From assembly GCA_902778145.1 (NCBI GenBank), contig CACYWW010000029.1, forward strand, positions 1 to 43,084: 43,084 nt of DNA, in the 5' to 3' direction. Within the stretch, counting starts at the first letter, position 1. Every line of letters starts with the position of its first letter. Below, in pieces: positions 29,183 through 37,907 of this stretch. Position numbers and translations under genes: made by a program. Source of the stretch: an uncultured Ruminococcus sp. Its GTDB lineage: Bacteria > Bacillota > Clostridia > Oscillospirales > CAG-272. The notes beneath the pieces are model-generated. The model saw only the letters and a list, made by a program, of their open reading frames with translations, was not told the DNA's origin and did no database searches.

Positions 29183-30268
29183 TCAGTGCGTCACCATGTA
29201 GTAGATCTTATACTCTCCGTCCTTCATATGAAGGTAAAGGGTATAATCGCATTTATCGATATAGTCCTCTTTTCCCTTTTTCGTCAGATGATGGTCAAAG
29301 CCCACACGGCATGAGATCGCCTCGCCGTAGTCGAAGAATTCGGACGTCTGCTCGTTTTCGAAGAAATATCCGTCATGCTCCCATACGAACGAATTCGGAT
29401 TCTCGTATATGTTCGTGTAAAGGTCCGTATCCGGGTCGAGATAATCCTTCACCGTTTTGAATCTCGCGTCGTCCTGCATGTAGATCGCGTAGCGCTTCAT
29501 CGCCTCGAGAACGTAGGCAGAATACTTCTCCTTCAGCTCCTCGCTGTATTCGTATCTGCACGAATAGAGCCTGTTCTCCTCATCGTATTCGAGCGGGACG
29601 TCATTTCCGCCGCCGTCCTTCACCGTGATCACAGGCTCGCTGTAAAGCCCTGTCAGTGTGTACGCTTTATATTTGAAGAAATACGCGCCTTCGGGGACGA
29701 AATCCCGCGGATCGTCCTTGACGTCGGACTGTACCAGATGATCCTCGGTGATCTCGATACCGCCGGCGTACGCCGTGAACGTCTCCGGCAGGCTGACGCT
29801 GACGAATTCGACAGGATCCTCAAAGAAAAGGTTTATCCTGTCAAGCTCATACAGCTCTCTGCCGTATTTGCTCTTCTCTTCCTTCGGCTTGATCGAAAAT
29901 CTCGCCACGCGTTTACCGTCCGCCTTGACGTTGACGCTTCTGCGATCTGATCCGGCGACGTAGCCGAACGTCATCTTCTTGCCCTCGATGTTCTCCGCGT
30001 ACCGTTTCACGGCGTCCTCGAACGTATCCGGCGCGTTGAACGTCGGCTTGTCTTCACTCATGGAGATAAGCTTTTCCGCGTCCGGATGCTCGAAATATTC
30101 CTCGAATATGCGCTGCACCTCGTATTTCGGCTGCGACGCCTCATAGTCGGAAAGCCAGTCGCGCACGGGCTTCTGCAGCAAAAGCACCGCTGTCATCCCG
30201 GCGGCTATGATCACAACGAGCGCGATATAGAACAGGACAGACGTCCATCTCAGTTTGAAAAATTTCAT
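29183..30268 (-). CDS. Membrane-anchored extracytoplasmic protein of unknown function
   Basis: A 361-residue protein with one N-terminal transmembrane helix (about residues 10-31), then a large extracytoplasmic part. 'NPNSFVWEHDGYFFENEQ' and 'YTLYLHMKDGEYKIYYMV' near the end could be an NTF2-like fold, which is uncertain. The C-terminus ends 24 bp before the start of the zinc-ribbon gene. It starts one base past the stop of the glycosidase gene, so the three are one operon. Confidence 0.7.
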   Translation of the reverse strand: MKFFKLRWTSVLFYIALVVIIAAGMTAVLLLQKPVRDWLSDYEASQPKYEVQRIFEEYFEHPDAEKLISMSEDKPTFNAPDTFEDAVKRYAENIEGKKMTFGYVAGSDRRSVNVKADGKRVARFSIKPKEEKSKYGRELYELDRINLFFEDPVEFVSVSLPETFTAYAGGIEITEDHLVQSDVKDDPRDFVPEGAYFFKYKAYTLTGLYSEPVITVKDGGGNDVPLEYDEENRLYSCRYEYSEELKEKYSAYVLEAMKRYAIYMQDDARFKTVKDYLDPDTDLYTNIYENPNSFVWEHDGYFFENEQTSEFFDYGEAISCRVGFDHHLTKKGKEDYIDKCDYTLYLHMKDGEYKIYYMVTH

Positions 30269-30269
30269 A

Positions 30270-31487
30270 TCACGGCTCCACCATAAAGAACGTCGGCAAA
30301 TATCTCGGTCTCGTGAACGCCTTGTATTTGTTTACAAGTCCGAGCCTCTGATATTCGTCAAGATCCTTCTTATCCACGTTATACTTTTCGATGTAATTTG
30401 CGTAATACATCATGGCGGACGATCCGCCGTCGAGCATGCCCGCGGTAACGGCGCCGTACTTGACCATCATATCTATCATATCGTCATACGTCGCGCCTAT
30501 GGAGGAGGCGGAGCGCCCGTCCGTCACGATGAAGATGAACTTGCCGTCGGCGCGCTGACCGATCGCCGTGCGCTGAGCCTTGCCCTTGTTGTCGGGAGCG
30601 TAATAGCAGACGGTCGTGCCCTCCTCGTTCGTCTCTATCAGTATGTTTTTCGTCTGGAACGAGACACCGTCGCGAATGCCGAGCGCGTCAGCCTCGGCGC
30701 GGGTCATACCCTCTTTTACGATAAGTTTATTGTTTTTGTCTATGCCTATGAACGTGCGCTTCTTCCCGTCGTCCCACACGCATTTTCCCTTTGAGTATGT
30801 CAGACCGATCGGCCGCTCGCCGAGCCCGACGCCTCCCGTATCCTGGAATTCACCGCCGTTGATCGCCGCTGTTGCTCCGTATTTCTCCGCGGCGTCGTAT
30901 ATGCGCATGCCGCGGACGGCGTCCTTGAAATTACCGCTCGACACACCTGTGAAGACCTTTGACGGATCGTGGATTATCATAACGTACGCGCGGAACGTGC
31001 CGGCTGAATCCTGACGGTATTCGATGCCGTCGGAAATATCCGCGGTCTGCGGATCGTCGACTCCGGGAACTATCGGTATCACCGGGCCGGGAGTGTTTCC
31101 GCCCGGGACGGCGGGGACAGGATCGACCTCCTCCGGGACCTTCTGTGCGCTCGCGTTGACTATGCGTTCGACCTCCTCATCGCTGAGGAACAGCCCCGGC
31201 ACCCACTTCGTCGCCGACGCCTGCATGGCGGACTGCACGAGAAAATCGCGGAACGTGTCAGACGGTCCGTGCGCTACCGTATTGAGGGTCTTGAAAACGC
31301 CGAAAACGGCTACGAGCGCGACGGCGACAACGATGAGCAGGATCCTGTAAAGCACGCGCAGGATGAAGAACACGTAGTATTTCGCCCCGTATTTCTTCTC
31401 CCTGTTCGAGCCCGGTTTGATCCTGTATTTCGCCTCTTCTTCCCGTTTTACGGCTCTGTATGATTTTTTGTCTTTTTCTTTTTTCAT
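30270..31487 (-). CDS. Phosphodiester glycosidase (NAGPA/DUF2233) family, membrane-anchored
   Basis: A 405-residue protein with a basic cytoplasmic N-terminus, a transmembrane helix at about residues 40-66, a Pro/Gly-rich linker (about 115-150) and a NAGPA domain (about 160-403). Family features are 'ATAAINGGEFQD', 'AQRTAIGQRADGKFIFIVTDGR' and 'TAGMLDGGSSAMMYYANYIE'. Relatives cleave phosphodiester-linked N-acetylglucosamine and act on exopolysaccharide or wall polymers such as teichoic acids. It is first in the operon and has a sigma-A promoter. Confidence 0.9.
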   Translation of the reverse strand: MKKEKDKKSYRAVKREEEAKYRIKPGSNREKKYGAKYYVFFILRVLYRILLIVVAVALVAVFGVFKTLNTVAHGPSDTFRDFLVQSAMQASATKWVPGLFLSDEEVERIVNASAQKVPEEVDPVPAVPGGNTPGPVIPIVPGVDDPQTADISDGIEYRQDSAGTFRAYVMIIHDPSKVFTGVSSGNFKDAVRGMRIYDAAEKYGATAAINGGEFQDTGGVGLGERPIGLTYSKGKCVWDDGKKRTFIGIDKNNKLIVKEGMTRAEADALGIRDGVSFQTKNILIETNEEGTTVCYYAPDNKGKAQRTAIGQRADGKFIFIVTDGRSASSIGATYDDMIDMMVKYGAVTAGMLDGGSSAMMYYANYIEKYNVDKKDLDEYQRLGLVNKYKAFTRPRYLPTFFMVEP

Positions 31488-31535
31488 TTTCGCTTCTACA
31501 TGTTGATTTGATACGACATTTTTTGTACGAGAATC

Positions 31536-31564
31536 ATTATAACATATTATTTCGAAAAAATCAA
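31536..31564 (-). promoter_or_regulatory. Promoter of the glycosidase operon
   Basis: -35 TTGATT (31564-31559), 17-bp spacer, -10 TATAAT (31541-31536). Confidence 0.75.
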
Positions 31565-31608
31565 GTCTTTTTCGCTTTTTTTATTTACCGCGTGCGTGTT
31601 TTTATATA

Positions 31609-31637
31609 TTGACTTTTCCGTTTTTTCGTGGTATCAT
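31609..31637 (+). promoter_or_regulatory. Promoter of the GNAT-lipoprotein-oxidoreductase operon
   Basis: TTGACT (31609-31614), 17-bp spacer, TATCAT (31632-31637). It is divergent from the glycosidase promoter. Confidence 0.7.
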
Positions 31638-31660
31638 TCTACGTGATCGGAGGGTAATAC

Positions 31661-32182
31661 ATGGAACAGCTTATAATGCGCCGGAAAAAAGGCGAAGCCG
31701 TGCCGCCGGACTGGGGAGCGCTCGTCTGCCGCGCCTTCAACGGTTCGGACACGGATATAAACGCGTGGCTCGACATAGTCGCCGAAGGACTTACGGGAGG
31801 CAGACAGGACAGCGCGTTTTTCCGTGAGTGCATGTTTTCTCACGGAGAACTCGAATACGACAAGTTTTTCATCATAGAATGCGAAGGGATGCCGGCCGCC
31901 ACGTTCGCCGTCATATGCGATCACAAAAAGCGTGAAGGTTACGTCCACATGGTCGCCTGCAAGCCGGAATTCCGCGGGCGCGGCATAGGTACGAAAATGG
32001 CGCTGCACGCCGCCGCCGTGCTTGACGGCTCCGGCATGGAAACGGCGTACCTCACGACGGACGATTTCCGCGTCCAGGCGATCAGGACATATCTGCGCGC
32101 CGGCTTCGTGCCCGATACGTCCGATCCCGGGCACAGGCTGCGCTGGGAGAAGATACTCGATGCTTTGGAGGTAACGAAATGA
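31661..32182 (+). CDS. GNAT-family N-acetyltransferase
   Basis: A 173-residue acetyltransferase with the acetyl-CoA loop 'CKPEFRGRGIGTKMALHAA' and a motif B 'AIRTYLRAGFVPD', both intact. The substrate is unknown. GGAGGG stands before the ATG. The stop codon overlaps the start of the next gene (ATGA), so translation is coupled with the DUF4097 lipoprotein. Confidence 0.9.
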   Translation: MEQLIMRRKKGEAVPPDWGALVCRAFNGSDTDINAWLDIVAEGLTGGRQDSAFFRECMFSHGELEYDKFFIIECEGMPAATFAVICDHKKREGYVHMVACKPEFRGRGIGTKMALHAAAVLDGSGMETAYLTTDDFRVQAIRTYLRAGFVPDTSDPGHRLRWEKILDALEVTK

Positions 32183-33039
32183 AGAAGCTCTCCGCCGCCG
32201 CGCTCGCGGTGTCGCTCGCGCTGCTTTTGTGCGGCTGTGCCGTCACAAATTTCGGATCATATGAGGACAGGGGTTTCACCGCCGCGGTCGGAGTCGTCTC
32301 CGCGGGAGACGCAGACGAGATCGAGATCCACTGGGTGACGGGATCCGTTGTAATAGAGGAGGCGGACGTCCGCGAGATCACCTTCTTTGAGACGGACGCG
32401 AACGGCAAAAAAACGGATGCGCTCGGAGAGGCGGCGAAAAACAAGGAGCTTTCGGAAAGCCTGCGCATGCGGTATAAATCGTCTGACGGCAAGCTTGAGA
32501 TCAGGTTCTGCAAATCCGATCTGCGCGTTCGCAGCGGCGCCGTCGAAAACCTCAGCAAGCGTCTTACCGTGCGTGTCCCCGCGGGGACTTCACTGCGCGC
32601 GGTCGAGATAGACGCGGTATCGTCAGACGTCTCCGCGACAGGGATAAGCTCGGAGAAGATACAGCTGAACGGCGTTTCCGCGTCGCTTGAGCTGAAGGGA
32701 TGCACCGTCCGGGACTTAGACTGCGAGACCGTGTCCGGTAATATCAGCGTAGTATCGGCGTCTGTGATCGACGATATAACCGTCAACTCCGTCTCGGGAG
32801 AGATCAACGTTGAAATGCCCGGGATAGTACGGCTTGACGCGGACTGCGTTTCCGCCGGGCTTTCGCTCGTGCTGTCGGAGGCGGACTTCACGCTCGATCT
32901 GGAAGGTCTGTCCGCGGACGTCGCCGCGGACGGCGTCGAATACACGAAGATCTCGGACAAATCATATAAATTCGGGAAAGGTACCGGAGAGGCGAGAGTC
33001 GAAAGCGTTTCCGGAAAGATAAGGGTGACAGTAAAATGA
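32179..33039 (+). CDS. DUF4097-type beta-helix lipoprotein
   Basis: A 286-residue lipoprotein with a signal peptide ending in LLCGC (Cys20). The rest is a repetitive beta-strand protein with alternating 'VSSDVSATGISSEKIQLNGVSASLELKG' and 'VSGNISVVSASVIDDITVNSVSGEINV' units, as in the DUF4097 right-handed beta-solenoid family. Such proteins are often near regulators or anti-sigma systems; no activity is known. It is coupled by ATGA overlaps to both neighbours. Confidence 0.85.
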   Translation: MKKLSAAALAVSLALLLCGCAVTNFGSYEDRGFTAAVGVVSAGDADEIEIHWVTGSVVIEEADVREITFFETDANGKKTDALGEAAKNKELSESLRMRYKSSDGKLEIRFCKSDLRVRSGAVENLSKRLTVRVPAGTSLRAVEIDAVSSDVSATGISSEKIQLNGVSASLELKGCTVRDLDCETVSGNISVVSASVIDDITVNSVSGEINVEMPGIVRLDADCVSAGLSLVLSEADFTLDLEGLSADVAADGVEYTKISDKSYKFGKGTGEARVESVSGKIRVTVK

Positions 33040-34202
33040 AAAAGCTGAACGTTGGTGTCATAGGGCTCGGAGCGAGGGGCTATTCGATGCTGCCTCTGCT
33101 CTGCGGAATGGAAAACATAAACATCGTATCCGTATGCGACATGTATCACGACAGGACTGAGGCGGGCGCCGCGCTCGTCTCGGGATCGTACGGACGCCCC
33201 GTCGCGGCGTATGACGACTGGCATGAGCTCATAGCGTCAAAGCCCGACGCCGTGCTCGTCATGTCCGGCTGGGAGAGCCACGTCGAGATAAGCATCGAGG
33301 CTATGCGCTCCGGTATCCCCGTCGGCTGTGAGGTCGGCGGCGCCTATACGGTCGACGACTGCTTCAGGCTCGTTTCGGCGCAGAGGGAGACCGGCGTGCC
33401 GTTCATGCTGCTTGAAAACTGCTGCTACGGCAGATATGAGATGATGGTCATGAACATGGTGAGCCTCGGTCTTTTCGGCGAAATAGTGAGCTGTGAGGGC
33501 GGCTACCGTCACGATCTGCGCACGGAGATCCTGTACGGCGAGAAGAACCGCCATTACAGGCTGAACAACTACCTCAGCCGCAACTGCGAGAACTATCCGA
33601 CGCACGATCTCGGGCCGATCGCTCAGGTGCTCGGCATCAACCGCGGAAACAGCTTCGTATCGCTCACGTCCTTCGCGTCAAAGTCCGCGGGGCTGAACGA
33701 CTACGCAAGGCTCCACAGCACCGTTCCGGAAAAGCTGAGGGACGCCGCGTTCGCGCAGGGCGACGTTGTGAAGACCGTGATCAGATGCTCCGGAGGGCAG
33801 CTCGTCACGCTCACGCTCGACACGACCCTGCCGCGCCCGTACAGCCGCGGCTTCACGGTCCAGGGCACGCGCGGCATGTACTGCGAGGATGGCAATTACA
33901 TATACCTTGACCGCGACCATGACGAGACGATGCATTTCGACTGGCCGAAGAGATGGAACAACGCCGAAGGATATCTGAAGGAATACGACCATCCCGTGTG
34001 GCGCAAATTCCTTGAGGACGGCGTGCGCGGCGGTCACGGCGGCATGGATTATCTCGTTTACAACGAATTCGCCGTGTGCCTGCTCGAGGGCAGACCGTTC
34101 CCGATAACGGTGGAGGACGCCGCCTGCTGGATGGCGGTGACACCCCTCTCCGAGATCTCGATCAAAGAGGGAAGGACCGTCCCTTTCCCCGTATTCCGAT
34201 AA
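33036..34202 (+). CDS. Gfo/Idh/MocA family protein, GH109-like
   Basis: A 388-residue NAD-dependent protein. The Rossmann start is 'LNVGVIGLGARGYSMLPLL', followed by 'GCEVGGAYTVDDCF'. The block 'ENYPTHDLGPIAQVLGINRG' and 'GGHGGMDYLVY' match the GH109 (alpha-N-acetylgalactosaminidase-like) group, which uses an oxidised-intermediate mechanism with NAD. The true substrate is not established. It overlaps the DUF4097 gene by ATGA and ends at a terminator. Confidence 0.85.
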   Translation: MKKLNVGVIGLGARGYSMLPLLCGMENINIVSVCDMYHDRTEAGAALVSGSYGRPVAAYDDWHELIASKPDAVLVMSGWESHVEISIEAMRSGIPVGCEVGGAYTVDDCFRLVSAQRETGVPFMLLENCCYGRYEMMVMNMVSLGLFGEIVSCEGGYRHDLRTEILYGEKNRHYRLNNYLSRNCENYPTHDLGPIAQVLGINRGNSFVSLTSFASKSAGLNDYARLHSTVPEKLRDAAFAQGDVVKTVIRCSGGQLVTLTLDTTLPRPYSRGFTVQGTRGMYCEDGNYIYLDRDHDETMHFDWPKRWNNAEGYLKEYDHPVWRKFLEDGVRGGHGGMDYLVYNEFAVCLLEGRPFPITVEDAACWMAVTPLSEISIKEGRTVPFPVFR

Positions 34203-34230
34203 TAAAAAAAGCGCCTTCCGGCGCTTTTTT
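34203..34230. terminator. Bidirectional terminator between convergent genes
   Basis: AGCGCC-TTCC-GGCGCT with A-tract on the left and T-tract on the right. It serves both the oxidoreductase and the VWA gene, which starts its stop codon at 34231. Confidence 0.9.
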
Positions 34231-35682
34231 TTACTGATGATAAGTCTGCGTATACGGTATTTTTTCGCCCTTGTAAATGCCGCAGTATTCGCACGCCACG
34301 CGGATCATGCACTCGTTCAGCGACTCCACCACGTGCTCCCCGACCTCGGCTTCCTTATGGTCGCCGCCTATGCCGGAATCGTTTGTGATGAAGATATACG
34401 TTCCGCCGGTGATGACCGCGAAGCTGCGGAGGATGACCTCCGTCTCAAGGTCGACGCCGGACGAAGCGACGGGTATGATCCTGACGCCGAGCGCCGCCGC
34501 CGCGCGGAGGGACTTGAGTATGTTTTCGTTAATGCCCTGCACGTCGTTTTCGGTGTGAGGCGGCGCGTCGAGCACGAAGAAGCAGAGCTTGACCGCGTCG
34601 TCACGCCACTGATGCCCCGTCACGGCGTTTTCGAGCGCGGTATGGACCGCCTCGGGATAGTCGCCGCCGCCATCGGCGTGCTCGTCCTTCATAAGCTCAA
34701 GGCATTCGTTCACGTCCGATCTGAAATCGAAGTATTTGACGACGTAGAGGTCGCCCTCGTCACGGTAGAAGTTGACGCTCACGCGGATAGAGAACGTCTT
34801 GTCCGCCTCCGATACGCGGCTCACGAGATCGGCAAGCTCGGCTTTTATATATTCGAGCTCGTCGCCCATGCTTCCGGTCGTATCGATCATGAGCATGAGA
34901 TCGAGCTTTTCGGCGGTCACGCCCGCGTCCTTCGCGTTTATCTCAAGCTCCGTCCTGCCGTCGAGCGCGACGGTCATATCTCCGACGGATACGGAATCCG
35001 GCTTCTCATCCTTACCGTCGAGGCCCGTGAACAGGAAGGCTTCTCCGTTTATATCGGTCCTCGCCGTAAATACGGTCTCACCGCCGGATATAAGCTTTAC
35101 GGGCACGTTGAAGCACGCGCCTTCGTCCGTCACCTTCACACGTATCATTTTCGACGTGTCGAGTTTTCTGTTTTTCGCTGCGGCGCCGAATTCATCCTCG
35201 CCGAGCTTTTTCAGCCACTGATCGAACTGCGCAAGATCCTTCCACTCTCCCGCGGTGAGCGTTCCGGCCTTCGCGTCCGGCGTGTTGGCGGAGGGTTCAT
35301 ACGCCATGTCAGGCATACCGCTCTTCGGGTAATACGAGTAAGAATCGCTCCGTTCGGCGACTTCGGCCTCGGATTTGTACGCTTCACCCTTCAGTCCGCC
35401 GCTGAAGCCGATTTCCGACTCCTTGTTTTCTCCTATCACACCGTCAAGATAAGGTCCGGTCACCGTGTCCGCCCGCGTTACGGTGCCGGGCACGTCCGCC
35501 GGCGTCTGCGGTCTTCTGCCTCTCGAGGCTATCACAGCGGTCACAGCTGTCGCCGCGGTCAGCATCACCGCGACGAGCACCGTCACTATCCGTGCGATCC
35601 TGTTTTTTCTCACTCTCGATCTTTCGTTGCATTCATCCCTTTTCAAAAGGATCTGTTTTGCTTTTTCATCATGGTCAGTCAT
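34231..35682 (-). CDS. Membrane-anchored von Willebrand factor A domain protein in an ECF sigma operon
   Basis: A 483-residue type II membrane protein. Residues 1-28 are cytoplasmic and basic, 29-52 form a transmembrane helix, 55-170 are a variable linker, about 175-255 form a beta-sandwich-like region ('RVKVTDEGACFNVPVKL', 'ARTDINGEAFLF'), and 258-460 form a VWA domain with the MIDAS motif D267-T-T-G-S271. VWA domains bind protein or metal ligands. ATG 35682 is chosen because AAGGAGGG stands 8 nt upstream, and it overlaps the sigma stop as ATGACTGA. The layout matches the sigma/serpin pair at 18244-20290. Confidence 0.85.
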   Translation of the reverse strand: MTDHDEKAKQILLKRDECNERSRVRKNRIARIVTVLVAVMLTAATAVTAVIASRGRRPQTPADVPGTVTRADTVTGPYLDGVIGENKESEIGFSGGLKGEAYKSEAEVAERSDSYSYYPKSGMPDMAYEPSANTPDAKAGTLTAGEWKDLAQFDQWLKKLGEDEFGAAAKNRKLDTSKMIRVKVTDEGACFNVPVKLISGGETVFTARTDINGEAFLFTGLDGKDEKPDSVSVGDMTVALDGRTELEINAKDAGVTAEKLDLMLMIDTTGSMGDELEYIKAELADLVSRVSEADKTFSIRVSVNFYRDEGDLYVVKYFDFRSDVNECLELMKDEHADGGGDYPEAVHTALENAVTGHQWRDDAVKLCFFVLDAPPHTENDVQGINENILKSLRAAAALGVRIIPVASSGVDLETEVILRSFAVITGGTYIFITNDSGIGGDHKEAEVGEHVVESLNECMIRVACEYCGIYKGEKIPYTQTYHQ

Positions 35683-36226
35683 ATACAAAGCCCTCCTTCT
35701 CAAGCTCATCCTTCAGCGCCTTTTTCGCCCGGAATACGATCTGGTAAACGTAGTTCCTCTTTTTCCGCATTACGACGGCAATATCGTCCGCCGACATATC
35801 CTCGAAAAACGAAAGATACAGCACCTCGCGGTACTCCGGATCAAGCTTCCCGAGCGCTTTGTAAAGCTGCCTGTTCCGCTCGTCCTTTATGTAATCGTTT
35901 TCCGGGTCGCTGTCGGACGGCGTGTTTTCGTCAAGTCCTTCGCCCGTGTGAACGGGCCCCGACCTTCTCAGGCTGTCGATCGCCGTTTTCTTGCCGATCG
36001 AATAAAGCCATGTCCTGAAGGACGACGCGCCGCGGAACGGCGGTTTCTTTACGGACAGCTTCAGAAGCGTGTCGTCCGCGACCTCTTCGGCGCGGAAAAA
36101 GTCCCCCACTATGCCGTAAACGTACATGGTGAGCCCGTCGTAGTATTCGCGCACTATCCTGTAAAAACCCTCGTCGTCGCCGTTCAGGTAATCGGCGTAA
36201 AAGGATGCACCGTTGTCCATCGTCAT
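35675..36226 (-). CDS. ECF-type RNA polymerase sigma factor
   Basis: A 183-residue sigma-70 family factor. Region 2 is at about residues 10-75 ('FFRAEEVADDTLLKLSVKK', 'SSFRTWLYSIGKKTAIDSLRR'), and region 4 is at about 120-175 ('LDPEYREVLYLSFFEDMSADDIAVVMRKKRNYVYQIVFRAKKAL'). A TGTAAG-N17-CGACT element 37-63 bp upstream resembles the one before the other ECF gene. It is followed by the VWA gene with an overlapping start. The first ATG is used, although a second ATG lies two codons on. Confidence 0.92.
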   Translation of the reverse strand: MTMDNGASFYADYLNGDDEGFYRIVREYYDGLTMYVYGIVGDFFRAEEVADDTLLKLSVKKPPFRGASSFRTWLYSIGKKTAIDSLRRSGPVHTGEGLDENTPSDSDPENDYIKDERNRQLYKALGKLDPEYREVLYLSFFEDMSADDIAVVMRKKRNYVYQIVFRAKKALKDELEKEGFVYD

Positions 36227-36262
36227 ATCCGGTCTTCAGGTACCGGCCCTTTCATCGTATTA

Positions 36263-36289
36263 GTCGCATCGGATCCCGTTTTTCTTACA
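36263..36289 (-). promoter_or_regulatory. Candidate autoregulatory ECF promoter of the sigma/VWA operon
   Basis: Minus strand TGTAAG (36289-36284), 17-bp spacer, CGAC (36266-36263) followed by T. It is paired with the element at 20326-20351. Confidence 0.5.
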
Positions 36290-36299
36290 CTTTTTTTTG

Positions 36300-36328
36300 A
36301 AAAATTTCAGCCCGCGGGAAGCGGGCTG
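36300..36328 (-). terminator. Terminator of the GntR/ABC-2 operon
   Basis: AGCCCGC (36309-36315), GGGAA, GCGGGCT (36321-36327), followed on the minus strand by GAAATTTTTC. It lies just past the permease stop. Confidence 0.75.
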
Positions 36329-36332
36329 AGGA

Positions 36333-37214
36333 TCACTGGAGGTTGAGGTCCTTGTTTACTATGTGAACGGACACGCACCACGAAACGATTATCACGGCAA
36401 GTGAGAACGCAAGGCTGACGCTCAGGTTCGCTATGCTCGCGTTCATCTGCGTGCCGACGACCGCGTCGAATATGCCGAAGAACGGCAGGATCGACGTGTT
36501 CGTCACCGGATTCTGATCCATGGCCGCGCTTTCGAAAAGCGCGGTGTTGACTATGGAAGCGACGATGCCGCGCACGATCGACACGCCGAACGAGATTCCG
36601 AGGAACATGGCAACCGAGGCGAAGCCTCTCGCCTTCTTCGTCCTGTGGGTCGCCGCCGCGCAGAGCGTATAGAGCGACACTGAGTAAAACAGCATCGCGA
36701 CGCCGTTGAGTATGAACAGCACTATTATAACGACCGTCTTTACGGGATATGCTCTGATCGAGTCGTCCAGCGCCGAGAATACCGTTCTGAAAAACTCGAG
36801 GATATCGCCCGGGACCAGCCCCGGGATCCTGTAAACGAGCGCGAGATACGGCAGAAGCAGCATAATGAAGATCGCCGCGTAGCTTATGAGCGTCCAGATC
36901 GCGCCGGTCAGTATCTTGCTGCTGACCGCCGCGGAATTTTTCACCGGGAGCGTGAAGGTGAGATAGCCCTCGTCGCTGAAAAGGTTCTTGTAGATACGCA
37001 CCATCATGAACACCGCGGAGCAGACGGCGACAGCCTCGACCGCGATGACGAACAAAAATCCGAACAGAACGGTCCCCGCGAGAAGATAATCCGCGCTTCC
37101 GGCGAGGATTATCAGCGTTGAGATCAGAGCCGAGGCTCCGAGTCCGCCGAGGTATATCCACGGGAGTATGTGCGCCATATACCTCATATCGTATTTCATC
37201 AGCTTGCCTAACAT
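36333..37214 (-). CDS. ABC-2 type transporter permease
   Basis: A 293-residue integral membrane protein with about six hydrophobic segments (near 18-40, 48-72, 107-127, 155-180, 198-220 and 265-285). It has no Walker motif and pairs with the ATPase gene that overlaps it by 7 bp. The exporter substrate is unknown; YtrA-linked exporters are often induced by cell-wall antibiotics. Confidence 0.85.
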   Translation of the reverse strand: MLGKLMKYDMRYMAHILPWIYLGGLGASALISTLIILAGSADYLLAGTVLFGFLFVIAVEAVAVCSAVFMMVRIYKNLFSDEGYLTFTLPVKNSAAVSSKILTGAIWTLISYAAIFIMLLLPYLALVYRIPGLVPGDILEFFRTVFSALDDSIRAYPVKTVVIIVLFILNGVAMLFYSVSLYTLCAAATHRTKKARGFASVAMFLGISFGVSIVRGIVASIVNTALFESAAMDQNPVTNTSILPFFGIFDAVVGTQMNASIANLSVSLAFSLAVIIVSWCVSVHIVNKDLNLQ

Positions 37215-37903
37215 CTGAACACCTCCCTGAAGAGCATATCGACGGTCTTGCCGCTTTTTTCACGGATGTTGTCCGCGGAGTCGGCGAGGACGATCTGACC
37301 GTTCCTGATGAACACCGCGTCGTCGAGCACGTTTTCTATATCATAGATCAGGTGCGTGGAAATGATGACGGAGGCGTTCTCCGAGTAGTTTCTGATTATG
37401 GTATCGAGGATATAATCCCTCGCCGCCGGGTCGACGCCGGCGATCGGCTCGTCAAGGAAATACGCCTTTGCGCCGCGGCTCATGACGAGGACGAGCTGCA
37501 CCTTTTCCTTCGTGCCCTTCGAGAGCGTTTTCAGCGTCCTCTTCTGATCTATGTTGAGGCGCTTCAGCATCTCAGCCGCCTTCACACGGTCAAAATCGCG
37601 GTAGAAGTCCGCAAAATAGCTGATGAACGATTCGACCGTCATCCATTCGCTCATATACGAACGCTCCGGCAGGTAGGCGACGACAGCCTTTGTCTCAGGT
37701 CCCGGAGCGAAGCCGTCCACCGTGACGGTCCCCGCCGTCGGCGTGAGGAGCCCCGCCGTGAGTTTTATGAGCGTCGTCTTGCCGGAGCCGTTCGGCCCGA
37801 GAAGACCGACTATACGCCCCGCTGGTATATCGAGATCTATACCGTTGAGCGCCGGCGTGTTTTTATACATCTTTACGAGATTTCTGTATTCGATAAGCGC
37901 CAA
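37208..37903 (-). CDS. ABC transporter ATP-binding protein (YtrB-like)
   Basis: A 231-residue ATPase with Walker A GPNGSGKTTLI, Walker B AYFLDEPIAGVDP and an H-loop 'IISTHLIYD'. The signature LSKGTKEKVQL replaces the usual LSGGQ and is typical of small antibiotic-exporter ATPases of the Bcr/YtrB type. It is four bases behind the GntR regulator and overlaps the permease gene. Confidence 0.9.
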   Translation of the reverse strand: MALIEYRNLVKMYKNTPALNGIDLDIPAGRIVGLLGPNGSGKTTLIKLTAGLLTPTAGTVTVDGFAPGPETKAVVAYLPERSYMSEWMTVESFISYFADFYRDFDRVKAAEMLKRLNIDQKRTLKTLSKGTKEKVQLVLVMSRGAKAYFLDEPIAGVDPAARDYILDTIIRNYSENASVIISTHLIYDIENVLDDAVFIRNGQIVLADSADNIREKSGKTVDMLFREVFRC

Positions 37904-37907
37904 ATCC

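Noticed and set aside
34237-36018. Long plus-strand open frame opposite the VWA and sigma genes
   Set aside because: It has no ribosome binding site and no recognisable domain, and lies entirely antisense to two well-supported genes; it arises from high GC content.
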